Below are positions 17,297 to 25,722 of a stretch of DNA of 64,000 bases, in pieces. The stretch is from the NCBI RefSeq assembly GCF_026162365.1, contig NZ_JAOANW010000006.1, positions 124,001 through 188,000 of the forward strand. The letters run 5' to 3'. The stretch is from Nitratireductor luteus (GTDB lineage Bacteria; Pseudomonadota; Alphaproteobacteria; Rhizobiales; Rhizobiaceae). A program made the position numbers and the translations under genes. The first letter of the stretch is position 1, and each line of letters begins with the position of its first letter. Below the pieces are notes generated by a model, which had not been told where the DNA came from, made no database searches, and worked only from the letters and a program-made list of their open reading frames with translations.

Positions 17297-18079
17297 TTAC
17301 CGTTTGACGGGCGTCGCGCCCACTGCGGCGGGGGCTCCACCGGCCTCTTCATCGACCGGGGACAAGGGCGCATGCATTCCGGCATAGCGTTTGCCACGGG
17401 GAAAGGCGTAGCCGCCGACCTTCGACGTCTTCAGTCCGATGCCGGCCATCGCCTCCGCCAGCTTCACCGCGCATGCCACACCGTCAAGAACCGGGATGTG
17501 GTGCTCTCCCGTCAGATCCTTCGCCAGATCGGCCATGCCGGCACAGCCCAGCACGATCGCCTCAGCGCCGTCATCCGCGATGGCACGCGCGATCTCCCGC
17601 GAAATCTTCTGTCGCGCCTTCGAGCCCGGAAGCTCGAGATCCAGCACGGGAACATCCGCCGCCCTCACTTTTGCGCAGCGTGTCGCCAAACCGTATTTCA
17701 CCAGATTGTGCTCGATAGCCGGCACGGAGCGGGCAAGGGTCGTAACCACGCTGAACTTGCCCGCAAGAAGCGCGGCGAAATGGAAGGCGGCCTCACCGAT
17801 GCCGAGAACCGGGGCCTCCGTCACGCAGCGCGCCGCATCGAGGCCGGTATCGTCGAAGCACGCGATCACATAGGCGTCCATCATCGGCGCCTTGCGCATC
17901 TGCGTGAGGATGCCGGGTATGGCAACGACCTCGTCGTAATAGCCCTCGATGCTGGGCGGGCCGTCCTCAGGGTTGACGGCGACGATCTCCGTTCCGGGCG
18001 CGGCCACGTAACGGGCGGCCAGGCCGATCTTGGCGGTCATTGAAGCCGTTGTATTGGGGTTGATGACGAGGATGCGCAT
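17297..18079 (-). CDS. Asp/Glu/hydantoin racemase family enzyme
   Basis: Cytoplasmic cofactor-independent racemase/isomerase, 260 residues. The two catalytic cysteines are present: Cys74 in IACFDDTG and Cys179 in VLGCAGM, matching the Cys pair of hydantoin racemases; the opening MRILVINPNTT is also typical of that group. It would invert a carbon next to a carbonyl by two-base chemistry. It follows the LivF-type ATPase gene by about 11 bases, suggesting the imported compound or its breakdown product is the substrate. No hydantoinase or carbamoylase gene is visible nearby, so the true substrate may be different (for instance another 2-substituted acid). ATG at 18079. Confidence 0.78.
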   Translation of the reverse strand: MRILVINPNTTASMTAKIGLAARYVAAPGTEIVAVNPEDGPPSIEGYYDEVVAIPGILTQMRKAPMMDAYVIACFDDTGLDAARCVTEAPVLGIGEAAFHFAALLAGKFSVVTTLARSVPAIEHNLVKYGLATRCAKVRAADVPVLDLELPGSKARQKISREIARAIADDGAEAIVLGCAGMADLAKDLTGEHHIPVLDGVACAVKLAEAMAGIGLKTSKVGGYAFPRGKRYAGMHAPLSPVDEEAGGAPAAVGATPVKR

Positions 18080-18090
18080 TCAGACCGGCC

Positions 18091-18813
18091 TCAAAGTTCG
18101 CCGCCGAGATAAAGTTTTCGGACCCGCTCGTCGGTCAGCATCTCGGCGGAGTTGCCGCTCAGCGCGACGCTGCCGGTGGACAGCGCGTAGGCCCGCTGCG
18201 AAACGCGCAGCGCCATGCGGGAATTCTGTTCCACCAGGAGAACGCTCACCCCCTCGTCGCGGTTGATCGCCACGATCGAGCGGGCGATGTCCTGGACGAG
18301 CTTGGGCGCGATGCCGAGCGAGGGCTCGTCGAGCAGAAGCAGGCGTGGCCTGCTCATCAGTGCCCTGCCGATCACCAGCATCTGCTGCTCGCCGCCGCTC
18401 ATGGTGCCGGCCTGCTGGGAATAGCGCTCCTTCAGGCGGGGAAATCGCGTCAACACCATGTCGATGCTGTCGCGGATCTCGTTCCTGTCGCCGCGCGTGA
18501 AGGCGCCCATCATCAGATTGTCGCGCACAGTCATGTAGGGGAAGACGCGCCGCCCCTCCGGCACCATGGAGATGCCCATGCGAACGATCTCGTCGGGCGC
18601 CGTGCCGTCGATCCGCTGTCCGCGGAAATGCACCTGCCCTTCCCTGATTTTCTGCAACCCCGTGATGGCGCGCAGGATGGAAGACTTCCCGGCTCCATTG
18701 GCGCCGATCAGCGCGACTGTCTCGCCCTCCTTGACCTCAAGGGACACGCCCTTCAGCGCGTAGACATGGTCATAATAGAGCTTCACGTCCTGAAATCTGA
18801 GAAGCTGATCCAT
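18091..18813 (-). CDS. Branched-chain amino acid-type ABC ATPase (LivF family)
   Basis: Cytoplasmic ATPase, 240 residues. Walker A GANGAGKSS, signature MSGGEQQML and Walker B LLLLDEPSLGIAP are all present; the short C-terminus ending in a KLYLGG motif is typical of LivF. ATG at 18813 has GGAG upstream and starts one base beyond the stop of the LivG-type gene. With LivG it powers the LivH/LivM channel. Substrate range of this family spans amino acids, amides, urea and aromatic or dicarboxylic acids. Confidence 0.85.
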   Translation of the reverse strand: MDQLLRFQDVKLYYDHVYALKGVSLEVKEGETVALIGANGAGKSSILRAITGLQKIREGQVHFRGQRIDGTAPDEIVRMGISMVPEGRRVFPYMTVRDNLMMGAFTRGDRNEIRDSIDMVLTRFPRLKERYSQQAGTMSGGEQQMLVIGRALMSRPRLLLLDEPSLGIAPKLVQDIARSIVAINRDEGVSVLLVEQNSRMALRVSQRAYALSTGSVALSGNSAEMLTDERVRKLYLGGEL

Positions 18814-18814
18814 G

Positions 18815-19594
18815 CTAGACTCCGATCGTTTCGTCTTCGGCACCGAGATAGGCTTCGATGACATTCGGGTCCTGCTGGATGTCTGCCGGCGATCCCTCGG
18901 CGATCTTGCTGCCGAAATTGAGAACGACGATACGATCGGAGATGCTCATCACCGCCGGCATGTCGTGCTCCACCAGGAGGACCGTGATGCCGCGTTCCCT
19001 CACCTTGTGGACCATCTCCACCGCCTTGCGCGTCTCATCGTGGTTCATGCCCGCGAAGGGTTCGTCGAGAAGCAGCACAGCCGGATTTGTGGCAAGGCCG
19101 ATAGCGATGCCGAGCGCGCGCAGATGCCCGTGCGGCAGGTTGCTGGCCGTCTCGTCGCGCATCGGGGCAAGGCCAAGGAATTCGAGAATCTCGTCGGCCG
19201 AGCGGCCGAACTCCGCCTGGTCGCGGCGTGCCGCCACCGTGCCGAAATAAAAGCCGGCAAGGCTTGCCCGCGAGCGCAGATGATGCGCAGTGACGACATT
19301 GTCGCGTACGCTCATCCCCTTGAAGATGGTGGTCTCCTGGAACGTGCGGACGACGCCCTTGCGGGCCGCGGCATGAGGAGCGAGGCCGGAGATTCGCTCG
19401 CCCTTGAAGCGCACCTCGCCGGCGGTCGGAATCAGGAAGGAGGAGATCAGCTTGAACAGCGTCGATTTGCCGGCGCCGTTCGGGCCAATGACAGAGAGGA
19501 TTTCGCGCTCCTCAACGGAAAACGAGACGTCGTTCACGGCGACAAGTCCGCCGAAGCGCTTCGTGAGACCGACGACTTCCAGAATCCGACTCAT
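18815..19594 (-). CDS. Branched-chain amino acid-type ABC ATPase (LivG family)
   Basis: Cytoplasmic ATPase, 259 residues. Walker A GPNGAGKST, the LivG-specific RTFQETTIFKGMSVRDNV block, signature-like LPHGHLRALGIA (here H-G-H in place of the usual G-x-Q, a mild departure) and Walker B VLLLDEPFAGMNHDE. ATG 19594 overlaps the stop of the preceding permease as ATGA, fixing the start; the longer open frame upstream is inside the permease gene. The altered signature motif is worth noting but LivG proteins vary here. Confidence 0.84.
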   Translation of the reverse strand: MSRILEVVGLTKRFGGLVAVNDVSFSVEEREILSVIGPNGAGKSTLFKLISSFLIPTAGEVRFKGERISGLAPHAAARKGVVRTFQETTIFKGMSVRDNVVTAHHLRSRASLAGFYFGTVAARRDQAEFGRSADEILEFLGLAPMRDETASNLPHGHLRALGIAIGLATNPAVLLLDEPFAGMNHDETRKAVEMVHKVRERGITVLLVEHDMPAVMSISDRIVVLNFGSKIAEGSPADIQQDPNVIEAYLGAEDETIGV

Positions 19595-20598
19595 GCTTCC
19601 ACCCCCTTCTTCCGTGCAGGCACGCCGTTCCCCTTCCGCTTCGGCAGGCTGAGGCTCAAGAGGCCGTTGGGCAGCACCAGCATGAGCGCGATAAGCACGG
19701 ACGAGAAGATGAGAAGCTGGAAACGGCCGGTCTCGAACAGAAGGTCCCAACCGAAGTAAAGAACGAAGGTGCCGAGCATGGGCCCGAAGACATAGCTGAG
19801 CCCGCCGAGGAAGCAGTTGAGCATGAAGTTCACCGAATCGGCGACAGTGAAACTCGACGGATAGATCGACTGCGAAATGGCCGCGAACATGGCGCCGCCG
19901 ACACCGCCGAGGAAGGAGGACATGGCGTAGGCGATGACGCGCAGATAAGCGATGTTAACGCCGATCGAGGAGGCAAGCTCCTCGTTCTGCTGCAGCGATT
20001 GGCACAACTGCCCGATGCGAGACCGCGACAGGCGGTAAAGCCCGGCGAAGCACAACGCCATGAGAAGCACGGCCACGATGTAGAAGGCCAGCCGCGGGTT
20101 GGCCAGCGTGGAAAAGTCCGGAATGATCGTCAGGCCGAACAGGCTTATCTCGCCAGGTAACGGGATGCTGACGATCCCCTTGGCGCCGTTGGTGATCGGC
20201 AGCGCCAGGGCAAGAAGGCGGGCGACCTCGGTAAGCACCAGGGAGATCATGGCGAAGTAGACACCGCGCAGCCGCAGGATCGGCAATCCGATCAGCACAC
20301 TTGCCGCCGCACAGAACAGGCCGGCCAGCGGCAGGGTCAGCCAGAAGGAGACGCCGTAGCCGGTCACGAGGATGGCGGAGACATACCCGCCCATGAGCGC
20401 ATAGGCGCCCTGCCCGATATTGATGCGACCGATATAGAAGGTGATCCAAACACCGGCGCTGATGATGGAAAGCAGGGCCACCGAAGTGAGCGTGTAATAA
20501 AAGTCGGTCCGCCCTGTCAGGTTGATCAGCACCGGCACGCCGACGAGCAATGTCAGAAGAAAGGCCGCCGAGGCCGCGATCTTGGTTGTCCGTGTCAT
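19591..20598 (-). CDS. Branched-chain amino acid-type ABC permease (LivM family)
   Basis: Inner-membrane permease, 335 residues, about nine or ten hydrophobic segments. LivM blocks seen: TFYIGRINIGQGAYALMGGY near the N-terminal third, RLRGVYFAMISLVLTEVARLL, and QQNEELASSIGVNIAYLRVIAYAMSS near residue 215-240. Starts four bases after the LivH-type gene ends. Works with LivH as heterodimer. The C-terminus carries a basic tail (PKRKGNGVPARKKG). Confidence 0.85.
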   Translation of the reverse strand: MTRTTKIAASAAFLLTLLVGVPVLINLTGRTDFYYTLTSVALLSIISAGVWITFYIGRINIGQGAYALMGGYVSAILVTGYGVSFWLTLPLAGLFCAAASVLIGLPILRLRGVYFAMISLVLTEVARLLALALPITNGAKGIVSIPLPGEISLFGLTIIPDFSTLANPRLAFYIVAVLLMALCFAGLYRLSRSRIGQLCQSLQQNEELASSIGVNIAYLRVIAYAMSSFLGGVGGAMFAAISQSIYPSSFTVADSVNFMLNCFLGGLSYVFGPMLGTFVLYFGWDLLFETGRFQLLIFSSVLIALMLVLPNGLLSLSLPKRKGNGVPARKKGVEA

Positions 20599-20602
20599 TG
20601 CA

Positions 20603-21469
20603 TCAACCCCACGGCTTGCCCATCAGCCCGTTCGGGCGAATGCTCAGGAAGACCATCAAAAGGGCGAAGATCACCAGATAGGTGACGTCGCCGAACTCGC
20701 GAAGCACTGTCAGGCCGACCGATTCCATCATGCCCAGGATGAAGCCGCCGGCGATCGCCCCGCCGACAACCCCGGCCCCCCCGATCATCACCATCAGGAA
20801 GGCCTTGATCGAGATCGGTCCGCCGATGCCCGAATTGACGCCGGTGATGGTGACGAGCAATCCGCCCACGACACCCGCGAGCATTGCTCCAAGTGCGAAG
20901 CCGATCATGGAATAGCGATTGACGTTCACGCCCATCAGCTGGGCCGCGATCCGATCCTGCGCAAGCGCCCGCATGGCCCGGCCGGGTTTGCTGTACTGCA
21001 TGAACAGGACAAAGGCCGCGATCATGAGTACGGCAAGCACCCCGACGAGGATGCGGTCGTAGGGCAGGATCACCGCGTCGGAAATGAAAACGCCGTCGAT
21101 AATCTTCGGAACGCCGCGCTGCTTCTCGCCGAAGAGCAGAAGGATGACGGAATCGAGGAAGAAGGCGATGGCCGCTGCGAGGAGCATGGTGCTTTCCTCG
21201 CGCACGCTGCGCCTGATCACCGTCCGGAACAGATACTTTTCGATCGCCGCACCGACCACCGCCAACGTGAGGCCCGAACAGACCAGAGCCACCGGAAAGG
21301 GCAGGCCGAGCTGGCCGTAGATCGTATAAGTGACGAAACCGCCCAGCACATAGAGCTGGCCATGCGCGAAATTGAGGACGTTCATCAGCGCGAAGATGAG
21401 CGTGAGCCCGAGCGCGATCAGGGCGTATTGGGCGCCGAGATAGAGCCCGTTGGCGATTACCTGTTCCAT
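20603..21469 (-). CDS. Branched-chain amino acid-type ABC permease (LivH family)
   Basis: Inner-membrane permease, 288 residues, about eight hydrophobic segments. The opening GLYLGAQYALIALGLTLIF followed by NVLNFAHGQLYVLGG is the LivH signature; AQDRIAAQLMGVNVNRYSM is the ATPase-facing loop. It stands 73 bases after the binding-protein gene, with a hairpin in the gap (21490-21516). ATG at 21469; its ribosome-binding site is weak, consistent with lower expression than the receptor. Confidence 0.85.
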   Translation of the reverse strand: MEQVIANGLYLGAQYALIALGLTLIFALMNVLNFAHGQLYVLGGFVTYTIYGQLGLPFPVALVCSGLTLAVVGAAIEKYLFRTVIRRSVREESTMLLAAAIAFFLDSVILLLFGEKQRGVPKIIDGVFISDAVILPYDRILVGVLAVLMIAAFVLFMQYSKPGRAMRALAQDRIAAQLMGVNVNRYSMIGFALGAMLAGVVGGLLVTITGVNSGIGGPISIKAFLMVMIGGAGVVGGAIAGGFILGMMESVGLTVLREFGDVTYLVIFALLMVFLSIRPNGLMGKPWG

Positions 21470-21489
21470 GTCGAGGGTGTCCGCTGCCG

Positions 21490-21516
21490 GGAGGCTCGGG
21501 CAGCGCCCGAACCTCC
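21490..21516 (-). other. Intergenic stem-loop after livJ-type gene
   Basis: GGAGGCTCGGGC (21490-21501) pairs with GCCCGAACCTCC (21505-21516) over eleven pairs with one C/A mismatch and a three-base loop. No T-run. It lies between the receptor gene and livH. Confidence 0.7.
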
Positions 21517-21542
21517 GTCACTCGTGGAATGCGGGCGCTGTG

Positions 21543-22751
21543 TCAGTCGACTTCGCCGATGAACAAGGTCTCGAAAGCGCCGTCCTTGAACTCCGTCACC
21601 ACCATCGGCACCGAGATCTGCCGCTTCTGGCCGAAGGAGGACATGCCGACATATTTCAGCTCGCTTTCGCCCTTGATGTAGGGGTTCGGCGCGGAGAAGG
21701 TCTCCATCGTCTTCTTGAACTCCTCGACATCATCGATCGCCGCCGGGTTCGCCTTCAGGGTCTCGATGATGTAGTCGAGCGCATAGACCTTGGTGTTGGA
21801 CTCGTCGTTATATTCTCCATAGGCCTTGGTATAGCGCTCGATGAACTCTTCCATCTCGGGTGAGCGGATTTCCGGTGTGGACGCACCACCGACGGAGATG
21901 AAGCCGTTGGCGAGTTCCCCCGCTCCCTCCTGCAGCACATTGGCATCCTGGGCGGTCTCTGCCGAAATCAGCCCCTGATAGCCGAGCTCCCGCGCGGAAC
22001 GGATGAGCTGCGGGGCGTTGGCCGGGGCCACGCCGGACAGGACCAGGAGGTCTGGCTGCAAGCGCACGATAGGCGTCATGATCGGCGTGAAATCGCGCGT
22101 GTCGGTCTGATAGGTGTCGTTCTCGGCGACCACCTCGAGGCCCAACGCCTTGGCGGCTGCCACGCCGCTGTCGCGCTGGCTCAACGGATCGGACTCGTTG
22201 GCCGCAACGAAGGCGACCGTTTTGACGCCCTTGTTTTCCATCAGGTATTTGTAGATGGCCGGTCCCGACTGGTAGTTCGCAACCATGCCCAGAACCGCAT
22301 TGGACGCGGGCGGAGTGTAGAGCTCCTTCGGGAAGGCGTAGGGAAAGTAGATGATGCCGTTGGCCTCGGCAACGGGGCGCACGGCCGCGGCGCCGTCATC
22401 GACATTCGGGCCGACCACGTAGTGGATGCCTTCCTGAGCCATTTTCTCCATGCCGGCGATGGCCCGCTTCGGATCCTTCTGGTCGTCGAAGGTCACGATG
22501 CTGATGTCGTAGGTCTCGTCGCCGATCTTGACCCCGCCGATTTCGTTCAGCCAGTCGGCCCGCACCTGCATCGAGCGCACATTCGATGTGCCCCAGGCGG
22601 CAGCGGGGCCGCTGGTCACGCCGACGAAGCCGATCTTCAAGGTCTTGTTCTGGGCGGCCGCGGAGGACAGGGCCGCGGCGGTGAACGCGAGCGCGGAAAC
22701 GGCGCCGATAGCCAGCGTTTTCAGTGTCGTGCGTCTATTGATCATCTTCAT
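21543..22751 (-). CDS. ABC transporter substrate-binding protein (LivJ/Peripla_BP_6 family)
   Basis: Periplasmic receptor, 402 residues. A Tat-like or Sec signal is seen at the N-terminus (NRRTTLKTLAIGAVSALAFTAAAL... ending SSAAAQ), then the type I fold with KIGFVGVTSGPAAAWG as first strand. The start could be ATG 22751 or 22745; both lie behind AAGGGGA. It begins the livJHMGF/racemase run and is preceded by a TTGACA box (22836-22841) and a perfect 30-bp palindrome. It resembles receptors for amides and aromatic or branched acids in general terms; no ligand can be assigned. Confidence 0.82.
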   Translation of the reverse strand: MKMINRRTTLKTLAIGAVSALAFTAAALSSAAAQNKTLKIGFVGVTSGPAAAWGTSNVRSMQVRADWLNEIGGVKIGDETYDISIVTFDDQKDPKRAIAGMEKMAQEGIHYVVGPNVDDGAAAVRPVAEANGIIYFPYAFPKELYTPPASNAVLGMVANYQSGPAIYKYLMENKGVKTVAFVAANESDPLSQRDSGVAAAKALGLEVVAENDTYQTDTRDFTPIMTPIVRLQPDLLVLSGVAPANAPQLIRSARELGYQGLISAETAQDANVLQEGAGELANGFISVGGASTPEIRSPEMEEFIERYTKAYGEYNDESNTKVYALDYIIETLKANPAAIDDVEEFKKTMETFSAPNPYIKGESELKYVGMSSFGQKRQISVPMVVTEFKDGAFETLFIGEVD

Positions 22752-22846
22752 TCCCCTTCTGGTCATCGCGCTTTTTATACGGTCATGCTCTTTGGCTGCG
22801 CGGATGACGTCCAGCGAAGTACGAAACGACAAGATTGTCAACATCT

Positions 22847-22876
22847 GATCAAAATTTTGTATACAAAATTTTGATC
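22847..22876. promoter_or_regulatory. Perfect 30-bp palindrome, candidate GntR-FCD operator
   Basis: GATCAAAATTTTGTA (22847-22861) is followed at once by its exact reverse complement (22862-22876), centred on GTATAC. It lies 96 bases ahead of the receptor ATG and six bases upstream (minus strand) of a consensus -35 TTGACA (22836-22841). GTATAC centres are common in operators of FCD-type GntR repressors, and the operon's own last gene is such a regulator, so this is its likely site. Confidence 0.65.
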
Positions 22877-22970
22877 CGGTTGGTTCGATGCCGGGGAGCG
22901 ACATGCAGCGGCGGCGCTGCAGGGACCATCAAGGAGGTGCGTATCCTCGTATCGCGCCAACGGCATCGGT

Positions 22971-23918
22971 TCAGCCCGCGTTCGCCATCGCTGTCGCTAT
23001 GTAATTGGCGATCATCAGGTCGAGATGGGCGCCGCCACCATTCTTGAAGACGGTGATCTCATCGTCGGATGCGCGTCCGGTCGCTGTGCCGCTGACAAGG
23101 TCGTAGTGGTCGCCCTTCACAGCGTCAGCGGCAATGACCCCCGCGGCGATCGGGATCGTGAGCTCGCCAATATGGCCGATCGTGGTTTCCCGGCTATCGA
23201 CAAAGAGCGATCCGCCCGCGATCAGCGCATCGTCGGCTTCACGCATATCGGCCTTGAAGGCACCGATAAGGTCCACGTGCGTCCCCGGTCTGATCCAGGC
23301 GCCAAGCAGCACCGGTTCGCGCGCCATGGTGGCGGTCGAGATAATGTCGGCTGCGCCGGCCGCTTCTTCCAGGTCGGGGGCGGCGGCGGTCTCCACACCC
23401 TCCACGCGCATGGATCCGGCCAGCGCCTCGGCCTGTTCATTCCGGCGTGCCCAGATCCGGACGTGCTTGATCGAGGGCATAATCGCCGTATAGGCGAGGA
23501 TGAGGCTGCGTGCTACGGTGCCCGCCCCTACGATCAGCAGCCTTTCGCTGTCGGGTCGGGCCAGAAGGGAGGCGCCCAGAACCGAATCCCCCGCTGTCTT
23601 GAATTCGGTGACGAGCCGGCTTTCGATGATTGCAGTCAGTTGTCCGTGTTCGGGCTCGAACGTGAACATGGCCCCCTGTATGCTGGGCAGGTTTGCCTGC
23701 GGGTTCTTGCCGAAGACGGTGACCGATTTCACACCGAAGCCGAGCCCTTCGATAAAGGCGCCCCGGCTGAGCAGAGACCCCTCGGTCGGACCCAGGAACA
23801 TGTCGGCCACCTGCGCCTTGGGGCGCTCGTGACCGGACCGCAGTGCGGCGACCGCACCGGGCCAGGTCAGCAGGGGCGCGGCCTCGTCATAGGTGATCAG
23901 GCGTGGGGTGATCATCAT
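22971..23918 (-). CDS. Ornithine cyclodeaminase/mu-crystallin family enzyme
   Basis: NAD(P)-dependent enzyme of 315 residues. The Rossmann motif is LLIVGAGTVARSLI (about 127-140), and the early ESRLVTEFKTAGDSVLGASLLA (Lys and Arg-type substrate contacts; usual form is LTxxRTAAxS, here TEFKTAGDS, so the usual Arg is Lys) marks the active site. The family includes ornithine cyclodeaminase, ketimine reductases and alanine or amino-acid dehydrogenases, and this altered site argues against a true ornithine cyclodeaminase. ATG at 23918 has AAGGAA upstream. It is transcribed toward the importer operon but separated from it by the palindrome, so it may be under its own promoter. Confidence 0.75.
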   Translation of the reverse strand: MMITPRLITYDEAAPLLTWPGAVAALRSGHERPKAQVADMFLGPTEGSLLSRGAFIEGLGFGVKSVTVFGKNPQANLPSIQGAMFTFEPEHGQLTAIIESRLVTEFKTAGDSVLGASLLARPDSERLLIVGAGTVARSLILAYTAIMPSIKHVRIWARRNEQAEALAGSMRVEGVETAAAPDLEEAAGAADIISTATMAREPVLLGAWIRPGTHVDLIGAFKADMREADDALIAGGSLFVDSRETTIGHIGELTIPIAAGVIAADAVKGDHYDLVSGTATGRASDDEITVFKNGGGAHLDLMIANYIATAMANAG

Positions 23919-24242
23919 GGTGTTCCTTCATTCATGAATTTCGCGCAAGCCGGGATGCAATTCTCCAGACATTGATCGCCGAGGTCCAGCCGAAGTTCCA
24001 GCAGTTCGAGTACACTGATGACCACGGCAGCGGTGAACATACGCACTCCTTCGTTACCACATCCACGGCGCTCGCATTTGGCTGTTCGAACGGTCGAAAT
24101 AAGACGGGTTCCGCCAGCGCGTTACCAGGCAAGGTGAGGCGTGCGGCGATGAGTGCAAAGTATGTGGCTTTTCACGCAGAAGGAATTTTGGCGATCATGC
24201 GCAGGCTGCGCCGGCAGGCCGCTCCGAATGCACCCGGCAGGC
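23919..24242. other. 324-base gap, no confident gene
   Basis: Lies between two minus-strand genes. On the plus strand from about 23972 a frame opens with a protein-like run (IAEVQPKFQQFEYTDD, then HGSGEHTHSFVTTSTA) but has only a TTG start, no ribosome-binding site and drifts into sequence antisense to the demethylase gene. It may be a decayed fragment. No RNA gene or repeat seen. Confidence 0.3.
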
Positions 24243-25616
24243 TTAGATTTGCGATCGGTAGTGCTTTCGGCTCGCCTCGTGGATCGGCCAGGGGTGAACC
24301 TCGGCCCCGACCTGCATCTGCACGTGCCGCTCGACATGCGGCTTCTTGGTGCCGCCATTGGCCTCGCCCCAAAGGATTGACAGTTTCGTTCCCTGATCGG
24401 CCAAATCCGCACGTACCACCGCGAGTGAAATCCAGGCCCGCTCGTTCGCCGAATAGACGGGATAGGTAGACAGGCCGACCTGCTGACCATCAAGCAGCAC
24501 CTGGTCATAGGGATGGGCGGCATAATGGCCCGCAGGCAGCTCCATCAGTTTGGGACCCGGATACTGATCCATCAGGCCACCGAAAATCCCGAGCACGTCC
24601 GACTTGTCCCAGACCAGCGTGACCTTGGTGCGATGATCTTGCGTCGCCATCTCCTCGAGCGCTCTGCGCCCGATGAAATCGTGGTCGAACTTCACGATGC
24701 GGCCATAGTCGAGGTCAAAGGGTGTGAGATAGAATTCCTCCACATTGTCCGGTTGAAAGCTGCCGCCAACCGAGCACGTCGTCTCGAAGCTGTCGGCACC
24801 CAGCCATTCACGATAGGGACGCATGGCTTCCCCGGTATAGATCGCCGGCAGCGGCGACGGGATCCAGCCCGATTCCATTGCAGCGCAGGAATAGGCCCGC
24901 GAGCCCGCCCGCAGCATGCCATACTTGCCGCCGATTTCGAGCAGACGATCGTAGACCTTCTCGGCGTCACCGATGGGTCCCCAGATTTCAAGCCCCTTGG
25001 CACCGCCCATCCCGTGGCTGAGCGTACGTGCATGGCATCCGGCGATGGTGATCTCTCCCATGTTGAAGAACCTGGTGACCAGCGGACCGCCCTCATTGAC
25101 CTCGTTGAGGATGTCCATCGCGAGCGGACCCTGCACCTCGTAGCGATACAGCTTGCGCGGCTTGTTGGGATTATCGAGGGAACGGGCGTCTAGTTCGGTC
25201 CGAACGTCGAAGCCGGCATTTTCCGCCTGAAACTTTATCCAGTTCGCAAGGGGCGGCCTTCCGACATAGAGAATTTCGTCATCCTCCAGCGCAAAGATGA
25301 TGCCGTCGCCGATCACATATCCATCATAATTGCAGCAGACCAACTGCTTGGCCTTGTCACGCCCGAAGCCCTCAAAGCTGTTGACCCCCACATGCGCGAG
25401 CAACCTGATGGCATCAGGGCCGCGCACGTAAAGATCGGCCATATGGTAGGACTGATTGAGCAGTGCGGCGGCGTGACGCCAGGCGCGCATCTCCTCCATC
25501 CAATTGGTATATTGCGGCTGGATAGGAAAGACGTAGGGGCCGTCCTGCGCGTTCTGCAACATGTGCGACGGGTTACCGACGCGTTTGATCTTATCTTCAA
25601 GTGATTTGTCGGCCAT
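24243..25616 (-). CDS. GcvT-family aromatic O-demethylase, LigM/DesA-like
   Basis: Tetrahydrofolate-dependent methyltransferase of the aminomethyltransferase (GcvT) family, 457 residues. Many stretches echo LigM of Sphingobium: NYDGYVIGDGIIF, VYVGR-type (YVGRPPLANW), GSRAYSCAAMESGWIPSPLP, KFDHDFIGRRALE and the C-terminal WGEANGGTKKP. LigM moves the methyl group of vanillate or 3-O-methylgallate to tetrahydrofolate; this enzyme may act on a methoxylated benzoate, which suits the hydroxybenzoate genes further along. DmdA-like activity on a sulfonium is a less likely alternative. ATG 25616 has GGAGGAG upstream. It stands alone, divergent from a LysR gene. No folate-recycling genes (metF, ligH) are adjacent. 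Confidence 0.75.
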   Translation of the reverse strand: MADKSLEDKIKRVGNPSHMLQNAQDGPYVFPIQPQYTNWMEEMRAWRHAAALLNQSYHMADLYVRGPDAIRLLAHVGVNSFEGFGRDKAKQLVCCNYDGYVIGDGIIFALEDDEILYVGRPPLANWIKFQAENAGFDVRTELDARSLDNPNKPRKLYRYEVQGPLAMDILNEVNEGGPLVTRFFNMGEITIAGCHARTLSHGMGGAKGLEIWGPIGDAEKVYDRLLEIGGKYGMLRAGSRAYSCAAMESGWIPSPLPAIYTGEAMRPYREWLGADSFETTCSVGGSFQPDNVEEFYLTPFDLDYGRIVKFDHDFIGRRALEEMATQDHRTKVTLVWDKSDVLGIFGGLMDQYPGPKLMELPAGHYAAHPYDQVLLDGQQVGLSTYPVYSANERAWISLAVVRADLADQGTKLSILWGEANGGTKKPHVERHVQMQVGAEVHPWPIHEASRKHYRSQI

Positions 25617-25722
25617 CGCCCGGACTCCTCCCGAAATTCTCCGTCGGAATACCTATCATCCAGCGCCAGCGCTGGCATATGCTCATATTGAATAGCCATG
25701 ATCATCTTGGTAATATCTGTAT

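Noticed and set aside
22847-22876. Rho-independent terminator
   Set aside because: The palindrome is AT-rich with no loop and no T-run, and stands in a promoter region; an operator explains it better.
22971-23918. True ornithine cyclodeaminase
   Set aside because: The active-site stretch departs from the usual RTAAxS form (TEFKTAGDS here) and no ornithine or arginine genes adjoin.
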